A stretch of 7,765 nt of DNA from Bacteroidales bacterium (GCA_028701815.1 JAQVPY010000102.1:1-7765); one strand, 5' to 3'; positions 1 to 6,524 are shown, numbered from the stretch's first letter. Notes: a model not told the origin generated them from the sequence alone. Program-made: numbers and translations.

Positions 1-315
1 TATTCTCTTCAAAGAACGTCCTTCATCTACAAATACCTCCTTAACATATAAGTGGGCATTCTCGAGTCTTTCTCCTTCGTTCTTAACTTTCCAATTTGCA
101 ACTGCACTAGCTAAAAGTTTATACATCTTAGCTGACGCTTCCTTAGACGAAAACTTTAAAATATAAAGGGCTTTTTCTACTTCAAGACCTCTTATCATAT
201 TCGCAACTAAGCGCATCTTACGTGGAGAACTCGGACAATCTTTTAATGAGGCAAAACATCTACTTTTGTTTGCCTCTTTACGCATCTCTGCTCTGTTATG
301 TTTTCTTGCTCCCAT
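1..315 (-). CDS. rplV: 50S ribosomal protein L22 (5' part, cut by window edge)
   Basis: Large-subunit protein that binds 23S rRNA and lines the exit tunnel with an extended beta hairpin. I translated 105 codons from ATG at 315, beginning MGARKHNRAEMRKEANKSRC, with no stop before the edge. Family landmarks are visible: the SSPRKMRLVANMIRG helix at about residues 29-43, ASAVANWKVKNE at 69-80 (usually AxxNAxxN), and the hairpin entry VFVDEGRSLKRI at 94-105. The edge falls just before the hairpin tip, where macrolide-resistance changes occur in other bacteria, so that part cannot be read. Bacteroidota L22 is usually about 136 residues, so roughly 30 are missing. The gene starts 12 bp after rpsS and has no SD, only A/T-rich sequence. 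An N-terminal run of basic residues is normal for the family. Identity is secure; only the C-terminus is unknown. Confidence 0.95.
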   Translation of the reverse strand, partial: MGARKHNRAEMRKEANKSRCFASLKDCPSSPRKMRLVANMIRGLEVEKALYILKFSSKEASAKMYKLLASAVANWKVKNEGERLENAHLYVKEVFVDEGRSLKRI

Positions 316-327
316 TATTTATTATTT

Positions 328-600
328 TTATTTGCCTTTTTTATTTCCGGCATGACCCCTGAAAATTCTCGTGGGTGCGAATTCGCCTAATTTATGACCT
401 ACCATATTCTCCGTAACATATACGGGAATGAATTTATTGCCGTTGTGTACAGCTATCGTTAATCCTACAAAATCAGGAGAAATCATTGAAGCACGCGACC
501 ATGTTTTAATAACTGTCTTCTTAGAAGCACTTACCTGATCTAATACCTTCTTCTCAAGCTTGTAATGAATATACGGTCCTTTTTTTAATGAACGACTCAT
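328..600 (-). CDS. rpsS: 30S ribosomal protein S19
   Basis: Small-subunit head protein that forms a complex with S13 and contacts the A-site region and 16S rRNA. The 90-residue product has the normal length. It begins MSRSLKKGPYI and carries the diagnostic block HNGNKFIPVYVTENMVGHK at about residues 52-70, followed by LGEFAPTR at 71-78. The C-terminus is short and basic (GHAGNKKGK). The ATG at 600 is chosen because it gives the conserved SRSLKKGP start. It lies 5 bp after the rplB stop codon (TAG), which suggests translational coupling, and no SD is present. The rplB-rpsS-rplV order is that of the standard S10 operon. Nothing about the protein is unusual. Confidence 0.98.
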   Translation of the reverse strand: MSRSLKKGPYIHYKLEKKVLDQVSASKKTVIKTWSRASMISPDFVGLTIAVHNGNKFIPVYVTENMVGHKLGEFAPTRIFRGHAGNKKGK

Positions 601-605
601 AACTA

Positions 606-1430
606 CTATTTTTTGCGTTTTTCAATAATATACATATCCGATGCTTTTTTAGGAGCACGTGTCTTATATCCTTTTGCAGGTATACCCTTCCTTGAGCGTG
701 GAATACCACCGGAAGCTCTACCTTCGCCACCACCCATGGGGTGATCAACAGGATTCATTACAACACCACGAGTCCTAGGTCTGCGTCCTAACCATCTTGA
801 ACGACCGGCTTTACCGGAACGTTCCAAGCTATGGTCTACATTACTTGCCATACCTATTGTGGCTTTACATGTCTGCAAAATCATTCTGGTCTCCCCTGAA
901 GGAAGTTTGATGATTGCAAACTTTCCGTCTCTAGACATCAATTGAGCATAAGAACCGGCACTACGAGCCAACTTTGCTCCCTGACCAGGTTTCAACTCTA
1001 TATTGTGAATGATGGTACCAAAAGGTATTTCACTCAAATACAAACAGTTGCCAAGATCCGGAGAAGCTCCCTTTCCTGAAGAAACCTTTTGTCCTACTTG
1101 TATCGCGTGAGGAGCAATGATATATCTCTTCTCGCCATCCGCATAACTTAATAATGCAATACGAGCCGTCCTGTTAGGATCGTATTCTACACTTTTTACA
1201 GTAGCAGGAATACCTTCCTTGTCACGCTTGAAATCAATTATTCTATATTGTTGCTTATGACCACCGCCAATATAGCGCATCGTCATCTTTCCTGCATTAT
1301 TTCTACCACCGGTCTTCTTTTTCGGTTGCAACAAACTCTTCTCCGGTTTATTTGTAGTAATATCGTCAAAAGCACTTATAACTTTAAAGCGCTGACCTGC
1401 AGTTGTCGGTTTAAATTTCTTTAGAGCCAT
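606..1430 (-). CDS. rplB: 50S ribosomal protein L2
   Basis: One of the largest and most conserved large-subunit proteins. It binds 23S rRNA near the peptidyl-transferase centre and helps subunit joining. The 274-residue product has the family length. Landmarks include GGRNNAGKMT at 41-50, RYIGGGHKQQYR at 52-63, an OB-like then SH3-like core, and the C-terminal active-centre loop MNPVDHPMGGGEGR at 225-238. Asp229 and His230 of this loop are present and correspond to E. coli Asp228/His229. Residue 232 is Met where most bacteria have a second His (HPHGGGEGR); I believe this is a Bacteroidales trait. The tail is strongly basic (KRKK). The start at 1430 gives the normal N-terminus. The gene lies 5 bp after rplW and 5 bp before rpsS, has no SD, and is probably translationally coupled to both. 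Confidence 0.98.
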   Translation of the reverse strand: MALKKFKPTTAGQRFKVISAFDDITTNKPEKSLLQPKKKTGGRNNAGKMTMRYIGGGHKQQYRIIDFKRDKEGIPATVKSVEYDPNRTARIALLSYADGEKRYIIAPHAIQVGQKVSSGKGASPDLGNCLYLSEIPFGTIIHNIELKPGQGAKLARSAGSYAQLMSRDGKFAIIKLPSGETRMILQTCKATIGMASNVDHSLERSGKAGRSRWLGRRPRTRGVVMNPVDHPMGGGEGRASGGIPRSRKGIPAKGYKTRAPKKASDMYIIEKRKK

Positions 1431-1435
1431 TTATC

Positions 1436-1726
1436 TTAAATATTGCTGTAAAAATCAATAACTTGACCTGACGCGATAGTAACAATTGCTTTCTTAAAAG
1501 CATTGGTCCTACCGCTTATTACTCCACCTTTGGTGAATCTTGATTTAAGTTTACCGCTGTAATTAATAGTATTTACAGCCTCAACGTCTACGCCGTACAT
1601 TTTCTCTACGGCCTCCTTAATCTGTATCTTATTCGCCGCCTTACTGACAACAAACGCATAACGGTTGAGTTTTTCAGTCATCAACGTCATTTTCTCTGTT
1701 ACTATCGGCTTTATAATAATTTCCAT
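1436..1726 (-). CDS. rplW: 50S ribosomal protein L23
   Basis: Large-subunit protein at the mouth of the exit tunnel. In the family it is the docking point for trigger factor and signal recognition particle. The product has 96 residues and begins MEIIIKPIVTEKMT, the conserved IxxPxxTEK motif. It continues with the KIQIKEAVEKMYGVDVEAVNT segment around residues 33-53 and ends with a beta strand. It lacks the longer basic loop of E. coli L23, as Bacteroidota forms usually do. The ATG at 1726 follows the rplD stop by 16 bp and gives the conserved N-terminus. A short AGGA lies only a few bases from ATG, too close to be a good SD. Confidence 0.97.
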   Translation of the reverse strand: MEIIIKPIVTEKMTLMTEKLNRYAFVVSKAANKIQIKEAVEKMYGVDVEAVNTINYSGKLKSRFTKGGVISGRTNAFKKAIVTIASGQVIDFYSNI

Positions 1727-1742
1727 TTCCTATAAAATTAAA

Positions 1743-2372
1743 TTATTTTAAACAAATTCTTTCTATATCCGCAATAGCACTTTCTACGATTAAAAGCTGT
1801 TGGGCCTTAAGTATGCTATATGTGTTCAAACTATCTGCATTGATGATTTCAGCACCACGAATATTTCTTGCCGATAAATATAAGTTGTTGTCAGCCCTTG
1901 CAGATACCAATAAAACTTTTTTTCCTGTTAAATTGAAATTTTTCATCAATTCAACAAAATTTTTGGTTTTGTGTGTATCAAAAGCAAAGTCCTCAACGAT
2001 CGTTATCTTCTGATCAGCTGCCTTATAGGTTAAAGCCGATTTACGAGCTAACGCTTTCAACTTTTTGTTGAGCTTGAAACGATACAATCTCGGTTGTGGT
2101 CCGAAGACTCGTCCACCACCTCTGAACAACGGGTTCTTAATATCGCCGAAACGAGCTGCTCCGGTGCCTTTTTGTTTCTTTAACTTCCTCGTACTACCGG
2201 AAATCTCACTTCTCTCTTTGGATTTATGAGTGCCCTGACGGTTATTTGCCATATACTGTTTTGCATCCAAATATATAGCATGGTCATTAGCTTCTATTCC
2301 GAATACGTCATCATTGAGCGTGACCTTCTTTGAAGTCTCACCGCCTTTAATATTATATACTGCTAACTCCAT
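1743..2372 (-). CDS. rplD: 50S ribosomal protein L4
   Basis: Large-subunit assembly protein whose extended loop reaches the exit-tunnel constriction. In E. coli L4 also represses the S10 operon by acting on its leader. The product has 209 residues and starts MELAVYNIKGGE. The loop is clear at about residues 47-95: GTHKSKERSEISGSTRKLKK, then QKGTGAARFGD, then RGGGRVFGPQPR. The C-terminal half is the Rossmann-like RNA-binding domain (KKVLLVSARAD near residue 152, then NTYSILKAQQLLIVESA). The ATG at 2372 lies inside the end of rplC, a 10-bp overlap, so the two are probably translationally coupled. The start is fixed by the conserved N-terminus. Unlike E. coli, there is no room before rpsJ for an L4-responsive S10 leader. 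Confidence 0.98.
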   Translation of the reverse strand: MELAVYNIKGGETSKKVTLNDDVFGIEANDHAIYLDAKQYMANNRQGTHKSKERSEISGSTRKLKKQKGTGAARFGDIKNPLFRGGGRVFGPQPRLYRFKLNKKLKALARKSALTYKAADQKITIVEDFAFDTHKTKNFVELMKNFNLTGKKVLLVSARADNNLYLSARNIRGAEIINADSLNTYSILKAQQLLIVESAIADIERICLK

Positions 2373-2992
2373 CTCTCAATAATTACATATGAACCCTTGG
2401 AACCAGGAACGGCTCCTTTAACTAAAATTACATTCTTCTCAAGCATGATCTTCATGATTTCAAGATTGATAACTTTTACTCTGTCGTTACCCATTCTTCC
2501 ACCCATTCTCATTCCTTTGAATACTCTTGAAGGATATGAAGATGCACCTATTGATCCCGGTGCTCTCATCCTATTGTGCTGACCGTGAGTCTGGTCGTTT
2601 ACACCCTTAAACCCATGTCTCTTAACAACGCCTTGGAAACCCTTACCTTTGGATGTCCCTACTACGTCTACATATTCACCTTCCTGGAATATGTCCACTC
2701 TTAATTCTTCACCATACGTCTTACGTGACCCTGGCTCGAATCTTGTAAACTCTCTTAATATTCTCTTCGGAGTAACACCGGCCTTTTCAAAATGATTTTT
2801 CAAAGCATTTGTAGTATGCTTTTCTTTTTTGTCATCGAAAGCTAACTGAATAGCTTCATAACCATCGTTCTCCAATGTCTTAATCTGGGTAACATAACAT
2901 GGACCCGCTTCAATGACAGTACATGGGATATTATGTCCCTGCTCGTCAAAAATGCTGGTCATACCCAACTTCTTTCCAATTAATCCTGACAT
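2363..2992 (-). CDS. rplC: 50S ribosomal protein L3
   Basis: Large-subunit protein that binds near the 3' end of 23S rRNA, starts 50S assembly and extends a loop towards the peptidyl-transferase centre. The product has 209 residues. It starts MSGLIGKKLGMTSIFDE and contains VVGTSKGKGFQGVVKRHGF at 110-128, the central-loop segment THGQHNRMRAPGSIGASS at 135-152, then VFKGMRMGGRMG at 157-168, and the C-terminal VKGAVPGSKGS. E. coli L3 is methylated on Gln150 in GSIGQNQ; the aligned residue here is Ser152 (GSIGASS), so that modification site is absent, which I believe is usual in Bacteroidota. The ATG at 2992 follows rpsJ by 20 bp, with no SD. The TAG stop lies inside the rplD start region. Confidence 0.98.
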   Translation of the reverse strand: MSGLIGKKLGMTSIFDEQGHNIPCTVIEAGPCYVTQIKTLENDGYEAIQLAFDDKKEKHTTNALKNHFEKAGVTPKRILREFTRFEPGSRKTYGEELRVDIFQEGEYVDVVGTSKGKGFQGVVKRHGFKGVNDQTHGQHNRMRAPGSIGASSYPSRVFKGMRMGGRMGNDRVKVINLEIMKIMLEKNVILVKGAVPGSKGSYVIIERWS

Positions 2993-3012
2993 CTTCGTTT
3001 CGTTTTATAAAT

Positions 3013-3318
3013 TTATACTTTAATATCGACCTCGACACCACTCGGTAATTCGAGTTTCATCAATGCATCGATTGTCTTTGCACTTGTACTGTAAATGTCC
3101 AACAGTCTCTTGTATGTAGAAAGTTGGAACTGCTCACGAGATTTCTTGTTAACAAACGTAGAACGGTTAACAGTGAAAATCTGCTTGTTTGTGGGCAAAG
3201 GTATCGGACCGCTAACTACAGCTCCCGTAGCCTTTACTGTCTTTACGATCTTCTCCGCCGATTTGTCAACGAGATTGTGATCATACGATTTCAGCTTTAT
3301 TCTAATCCTCTGGTTCAC
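3013..3318 (-). CDS. rpsJ: 30S ribosomal protein S10, GTG start
   Basis: Small-subunit head protein. In E. coli it is also NusE, which pairs with NusB in antitermination and with NusG in transcription-translation coupling. The product has 101 residues, reads MNQRIRIKLKSYDHNLVDKS, and contains the signature AVVSGPIPLPTNK at 33-45, then FVNKKSREQF at 55-64 and the end ALMKLELPSGVEVDIKV. The start codon at 3318 is GTG, the only non-ATG start in this window. It is fixed by the conserved N-terminus, and the sequence just upstream shows no better start. It follows the fusA stop by only 12 bp and has no SD. The short gap leaves no space for a separate promoter or S10 leader, so rpsJ depends on transcription from upstream. 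Confidence 0.97.
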   Translation of the reverse strand: MNQRIRIKLKSYDHNLVDKSAEKIVKTVKATGAVVSGPIPLPTNKQIFTVNRSTFVNKKSREQFQLSTYKRLLDIYSTSAKTIDALMKLELPSGVEVDIKV

Positions 3319-3330
3319 TTTAATAATTTT

Positions 3331-5430
3331 TTAAAAATCAACTTTATATCCTTTTATCTTATATATTACTTCTTCCATTATGCTACGCGGTGGTATTGCA
3401 TAATTAGAGAATTCCATCGAAAAAGTACCGCGGCCCGAACTAACATTTCTTAACGAATTGATATATCCGAACATCTCCGCTAATGGCACCTTTGCATGTA
3501 ATACCTGTAATTCCCCTCTCGAATCCATCTTGGTAACCTGAGCTCTTCTTTGATTCAAATCGCTCGAAATGTCACCGATGTAATCGGCCGGTGAAACTAT
3601 CTCAACATTCATGACAGGTTCAAGTATAACCGGTTTGGCAGCCTTGCAGGCAGCCTTAAATCCGATACTCGCAGCAATCTCAAAAGATAACGCATCACTG
3701 TCGACTTCATGGAACGCGCCGTCAAGTAATCTTATCTTTAAACTATATACAGGAAATCCCAACAATACGCCGTTTTGCATGGCACTTGTAAAGCCCTTCT
3801 CGATAGCCGGTATAAATGCCGCCGGAATTGCTCCGCCCTTTGTATCATTGATAAACTGTAGTCCTACAACACCGTCATCAGCCGGACCGAGTTCAAACTC
3901 GATGTCAGCAAATTTACCATGTCCGCCGGACTGCTTTTTGTAAAGCTCTCTATGGGTCGTAACAGCTGTAACAGCTTCTTTATACGCAACCTGAGGACGG
4001 CCTTTGGTACATTCAACACCTTGCTCGCGAACTAACCTATCAAGTATTACATCTAAATGCAACTCACCCATACCGCATACTATTGTCTGTCCTGTCTCAC
4101 TATCTACTCCAAATGAAAACGTAGGATCTTCCTCCGCCATCTTCGCCAAAGCAACATTCAGTTTGTCGACATCTTCCTGTTTTTTTGCTTCTATAGCAAT
4201 TCTGACAACAGGTTCAGGAAATACGATGTTCTCTAATAGAACAAAATGAGACGGATCACATAATGTATCACCGGTCTTAATTTCCTTAAAACCTACGCCG
4301 GCAGCGATGTCACCCGCAAGGATCTCACTCATCGGATTCTGTTTGTTGGCATGCATCTGCAAAATCTTCGACATCCTCTCTTTTTTTCCGGTGTTCGCAT
4401 TTAAGAATTGTGAACCGGCTGAGAATTTGCCCGAATAAACTCTGAAAAAAACAAGTCTGCCTACAAACGGATCTGTCTGAATTTTGAAGGCTAACGCGCT
4501 GAATGGTGCATTCTCATCAGGGTGAATTAAAACCTCATTTCCACTGTAATCAACACCATACATCGGTTTAGCATCAAGTGGACAAGGCAAATAATTGACG
4601 ACTGCATCCAATAAAGGTTGAACACATTTGTTTTTGAATGACGAACCGCATAATACAGGAACAAGCTTAAGCTCTATCGTAGCCTTGCGAATAACCTTCT
4701 TTAAGTCGGAGACAGTAATCGATTCCGGATCATTGAAATATCTGTTCATCAAATCCTCATCCTGCTCAACTACAGTTTCAATTAATTTTGTTCTGTATTC
4801 ATTAACTTGAGATTGCATTTCTACGGGTATGTCATACTCTTCAAATACTAATCCCTCTTCATCTTCCCAAACAAAGGCCTTCTCTTCAACTAAATCGACG
4901 ATACCTGTAAATGCGGCCTCTTCACCGATCGGCAATTGAAGGACTAAAGGTATTGCATTTAATTTATCGTTTATTTCGTCGACTACTCTGAAAAAATCGG
5001 CTCCGGAACGGTCCATCTTATTTACATAACAAATACGGGGCACGCTATATTTATCAGCTTGCCTCCATACAGTCTCCGACTGCGGCTCGACGCCACCTAC
5101 AGCACAAAAAACGACAATTCCGCCATCAAGGATTCGAAGAGATCTTTCAACCTCAACAGTAAAATCCACGTGACCGGGAGTATCGATTATGTTTATCTTG
5201 TAACGATCATCATCAACATTCCAAAGAACTGTAGTAGCAGCAGAGGTAATGGTAATACCACGTTCCTGCTCTTGAGGCATCCAATCCATGACGGCGGTTC
5301 CTTCGTGAACCTCACCCATGCGATAATTTACCCCTGTATAATACAATATACGCTCCGTCGTCGTGGTTTTCCCAGCATCAATGTGGGCCATGATTCCGAT
5401 ATTTCTTGTATGTATTAACCTTTCAGACAT
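3331..5430 (-). CDS. fusA: Elongation factor G (translocase GTPase)
   Basis: Cytosolic GTPase that drives tRNA-mRNA translocation and, with ribosome recycling factor, subunit splitting. The product has 699 residues, normal for EF-G. The GTPase motifs are intact: G1 AHIDAGKT at 15-22, G2 RGIT at 57-60, G3 DTPGH at 83-87, G4 NKMD at 137-140 and G5 GSSFKN at 262-267. The G' insertion spans roughly 160-255 and domain II starts near 305. Domain III contains EEDPTFSF (433-440) and GMGELHLD (453-460). Domain IV contains KKQSGGHGKFAD (498-509) and the tip loop with His574 (HEVDSD). Domain V contains EPVMNVEIVSP (604-614) and ends GYKVDF. Residue 504 is His where most EF-Gs have Arg (GGRG). Intact GTPase motifs and the str-operon position support canonical EF-G, not the paralogue EF-G2. 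ATG at 5430, 18 bp after rpsG, no SD. No tuf follows. Confidence 0.98.
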   Translation of the reverse strand: MSERLIHTRNIGIMAHIDAGKTTTTERILYYTGVNYRMGEVHEGTAVMDWMPQEQERGITITSAATTVLWNVDDDRYKINIIDTPGHVDFTVEVERSLRILDGGIVVFCAVGGVEPQSETVWRQADKYSVPRICYVNKMDRSGADFFRVVDEINDKLNAIPLVLQLPIGEEAAFTGIVDLVEEKAFVWEDEEGLVFEEYDIPVEMQSQVNEYRTKLIETVVEQDEDLMNRYFNDPESITVSDLKKVIRKATIELKLVPVLCGSSFKNKCVQPLLDAVVNYLPCPLDAKPMYGVDYSGNEVLIHPDENAPFSALAFKIQTDPFVGRLVFFRVYSGKFSAGSQFLNANTGKKERMSKILQMHANKQNPMSEILAGDIAAGVGFKEIKTGDTLCDPSHFVLLENIVFPEPVVRIAIEAKKQEDVDKLNVALAKMAEEDPTFSFGVDSETGQTIVCGMGELHLDVILDRLVREQGVECTKGRPQVAYKEAVTAVTTHRELYKKQSGGHGKFADIEFELGPADDGVVGLQFINDTKGGAIPAAFIPAIEKGFTSAMQNGVLLGFPVYSLKIRLLDGAFHEVDSDALSFEIAASIGFKAACKAAKPVILEPVMNVEIVSPADYIGDISSDLNQRRAQVTKMDSRGELQVLHAKVPLAEMFGYINSLRNVSSGRGTFSMEFSNYAIPPRSIMEEVIYKIKGYKVDF

Positions 5431-5448
5431 TGCGTATATTTTGCTTAA

Positions 5449-5916
5449 CTATGATCTAAAATGAGCAAAAGCCTTGTTAGCCTCTGCCATTCTGTGAATC
5501 TCTTCTTTACGTTTAAAAGCTGAACCTTCTTCTTTATATGCTGCCATAATTTCGCTTGCCAACTTCATGGAGAATGTTTTCTCATGACGTTTACGTGCAA
5601 AGCCGATAAGGTTCTTCATTCCTAACGACTCTTTACGTCCGGGACGGATTTCAGTAGGGATCTGGAAGGTTGCACCTCCTATACGCTGACTTTTAACTTC
5701 AACGGAAGGAGTTACATTTGCCAGGGCTTTTTCCCAAACTTCGAGACCGTTTTCACCCGTTTTATCGGCAACGATATCTATAGCATCATAAAATAATCTG
5801 AAGGCAAGGTTCTTCTTGCCACGAAGCATAATATTGTTAACAAACTTTGTCACTTTAGGACTGCCATAAACAGGATCCTGAAGTATTATGCGTTTTTTTG
5901 GTTTTGCTTTCCTCAT
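5449..5916 (-). CDS. rpsG: 30S ribosomal protein S7
   Basis: Primary binding protein that nucleates assembly of the 30S head, at the E site near the mRNA exit. In E. coli S7 also represses its own operon through the rpsL-rpsG spacer. The product has 155 residues. It begins MRKAKPKKRIILQDPVYGSP and shows KFVNNIMLRGKK at 24-35, the signature NVTPSVEVKSQRIGGATFQI at 67-86, RPGRKESLGMKNLI at 91-104, and HRMAEANKAFAHFRS at 141-155. It ends at the conserved family terminus without the long tail of E. coli K-12 S7. The ATG at 5916 lies 25 bp after the rpsL stop in very A/T-rich sequence without SD. That spacer is too short and too poor in G/C for an E. coli-like S7-binding site. Confidence 0.98.
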   Translation of the reverse strand: MRKAKPKKRIILQDPVYGSPKVTKFVNNIMLRGKKNLAFRLFYDAIDIVADKTGENGLEVWEKALANVTPSVEVKSQRIGGATFQIPTEIRPGRKESLGMKNLIGFARKRHEKTFSMKLASEIMAAYKEEGSAFKRKEEIHRMAEANKAFAHFRS

Positions 5917-5941
5917 CTTATTCTAAATATCTAAATATATA

Positions 5942-6331
5942 CTATTTTTTCTGTGCAGCAGCCTTCGGACGTTTTGCTCCATATTTGGAACGTCTCTGGG
6001 TTCTACCATTTACACCACTTGTATCAAGAGCACCTCTGATAATGTGATAACGAACACCCGGAAGATCCTTAACACGACCACCTCTAATCATTACTATAGA
6101 GTGCTCCTGTAAATTATGACCTTCACCGGGAATGTAAGCATTAACTTCCTTTTGATTCGTCAAACGAACCCTTGCAACTTTTCTCATCGCTGAATTAGGC
6201 TTCTTAGGTGTAGTGGTATATACCCTTACACAAACACCTCGACGTTGCGGGCACGCGTCCAAAGCAGGACACTTACTTTTGTAAGTGAGCTTCTGACGAC
6301 CTTTTCTAACTAATTGCTGTATTGTTGGCAT
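5942..6331 (-). CDS. rpsL: 30S ribosomal protein S12
   Basis: Decoding-centre protein that influences tRNA selection and fidelity. The product has 129 residues from ATG at 6331, chosen because MPTIQQLVRKGR is the universal S12 N-terminus; the reading frame stays open upstream to an ATG at 6439, but that part lies in the leader. Landmarks are CPQRRGVCVRVYTTTPKKPN at 28-47, EGHNLQEHSIVMIRGGRVKD at 70-89, and PGVRYHIIRGALDTSGV at 91-107. Lys43 and Lys88, which change in streptomycin-resistant mutants of other bacteria, are both wild type. Asp89, the residue methylthiolated by RimO in E. coli, is present. The Ala/Lys-rich tail is common in Bacteroidota. This is the first gene of the str-S10 transcription unit, behind a consensus promoter and a structured leader of about 190 nt. 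Confidence 0.98.
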   Translation of the reverse strand: MPTIQQLVRKGRQKLTYKSKCPALDACPQRRGVCVRVYTTTPKKPNSAMRKVARVRLTNQKEVNAYIPGEGHNLQEHSIVMIRGGRVKDLPGVRYHIIRGALDTSGVNGRTQRRSKYGAKRPKAAAQKK

Positions 6332-6333
6332 AC

Positions 6334-6398
6334 TCTGTTTTTTATGTTTCTTACTTTCAAATTTTACTTTCATCAACTGAAAGTGCCTAAAAAACAGA
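6334..6398 (-). promoter_or_regulatory. Nested stem-loop in the rpsL leader, next to the start codon
   Basis: In the transcript, an 11-nt perfect inverted repeat (TCTGTTTTTTA with TAAAAAACAGA; plus-strand arms 6388-6398 and 6334-6344) encloses 43 nt. Inside is a second perfect 7-bp hairpin (ACTTTCA, loop GTTGA, TGAAAGT; 6378-6384 with 6366-6372). A second copy of TGAAAGT at 6353-6359 could replace the first as pairing partner. The outer stem ends 2 nt before the rpsL ATG at 6331, so it would enclose the A-rich sequence that Bacteroidota use for initiation instead of an SD. The arms are read directly from sequence. A role in translational control, perhaps autoregulation by S12, S7 or another product of the operon, is inference. 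The outer stem is A-U rich, so its stability is moderate. Confidence 0.6.
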
Positions 6399-6420
6399 CA
6401 AGTAGACGGGAAGACAACAT
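6373..6420 (-). other. Possible 15-codon upstream ORF in the rpsL leader
   Basis: An ATG at 6420 opens a short frame (MLSSRLLVCFLGTFS) that ends with TGA at 6375-6373. The stop overlaps another ATG at 6373-6371 (TGATG), which is in frame with rpsL and would add 14 residues (MKVKFESKKHKKQS) to S12. The short frame crosses the 5' arms of both leader stems, so a ribosome on it would open them. There is no SD, and a frame of this length is easily found by chance. I record it because of the TGATG junction and its position, not because there is evidence of translation. Confidence 0.2.
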
Positions 6421-6440
6421 CCTGCGGATCTCTTTCCACA

Positions 6441-6484
6441 GTTTGAAACCTATAATTTGCCTTAACTTGTCAGGTTTCTCAAAC
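6441..6484 (-). promoter_or_regulatory. Upstream hairpin in the rpsL leader
   Basis: The leader contains a second inverted repeat. GAAACCT (6478-6472) pairs with AGGTTTC (6451-6445), and after a 2-nt GA bulge GTTT (6484-6481) pairs with AAAC (6444-6441), giving 11 bp in total around a 20-nt loop. It begins about 35 nt after the predicted transcription start. It is not followed by a U-run, so it is not an intrinsic terminator. The loop contains GACAAG, preceded by no matching base but followed by T, complementary over 7 nt to ACTTGTC at 6403-6397, just before the next stem. About one such 7-nt match is expected by chance in a leader this long. The function is unknown. Confidence 0.5.
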
Positions 6485-6524
6485 ACTTAAAAGCGTCTAA
6501 ATCACACTTTTAAATTTCAGGCTG

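Noticed and set aside
1..315. Truncated or broken rplV pseudogene
   Set aside because: The frame is open from ATG at 315 to the first base and keeps all expected motifs. It is cut by the window edge, not by a mutation.
554..748. 64-codon minus-strand frame across the rplB-rpsS junction
   Set aside because: It is the wrong frame of rplB and rpsS, both of which are full length.
3124..3453. 109-codon plus-strand frame across rpsJ and the end of fusA
   Set aside because: It is antisense to two conserved genes and their spacer, with no recognisable domain or start signal.
5059..5418. 119-codon plus-strand frame inside fusA
   Set aside because: It lies opposite the GTPase domain of fusA, whose motifs are intact, and its translation looks like no protein I know. 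It is an antisense shadow.
5917..5941. E. coli-like S7 binding site between rpsL and rpsG
   Set aside because: Only 25 bp of almost pure A/T sequence, too short and without the needed stem.
6332..6439. 36-codon N-terminal extension of S12 (open frame from ATG at 6439)
   Set aside because: S12 starts universally at the MPTIQQ-like N-terminus. The extra part lies in a leader with strong inverted repeats and has no family similarity I recognise. I start the gene at 6331 and keep only the ATG at 6373 as a side question.
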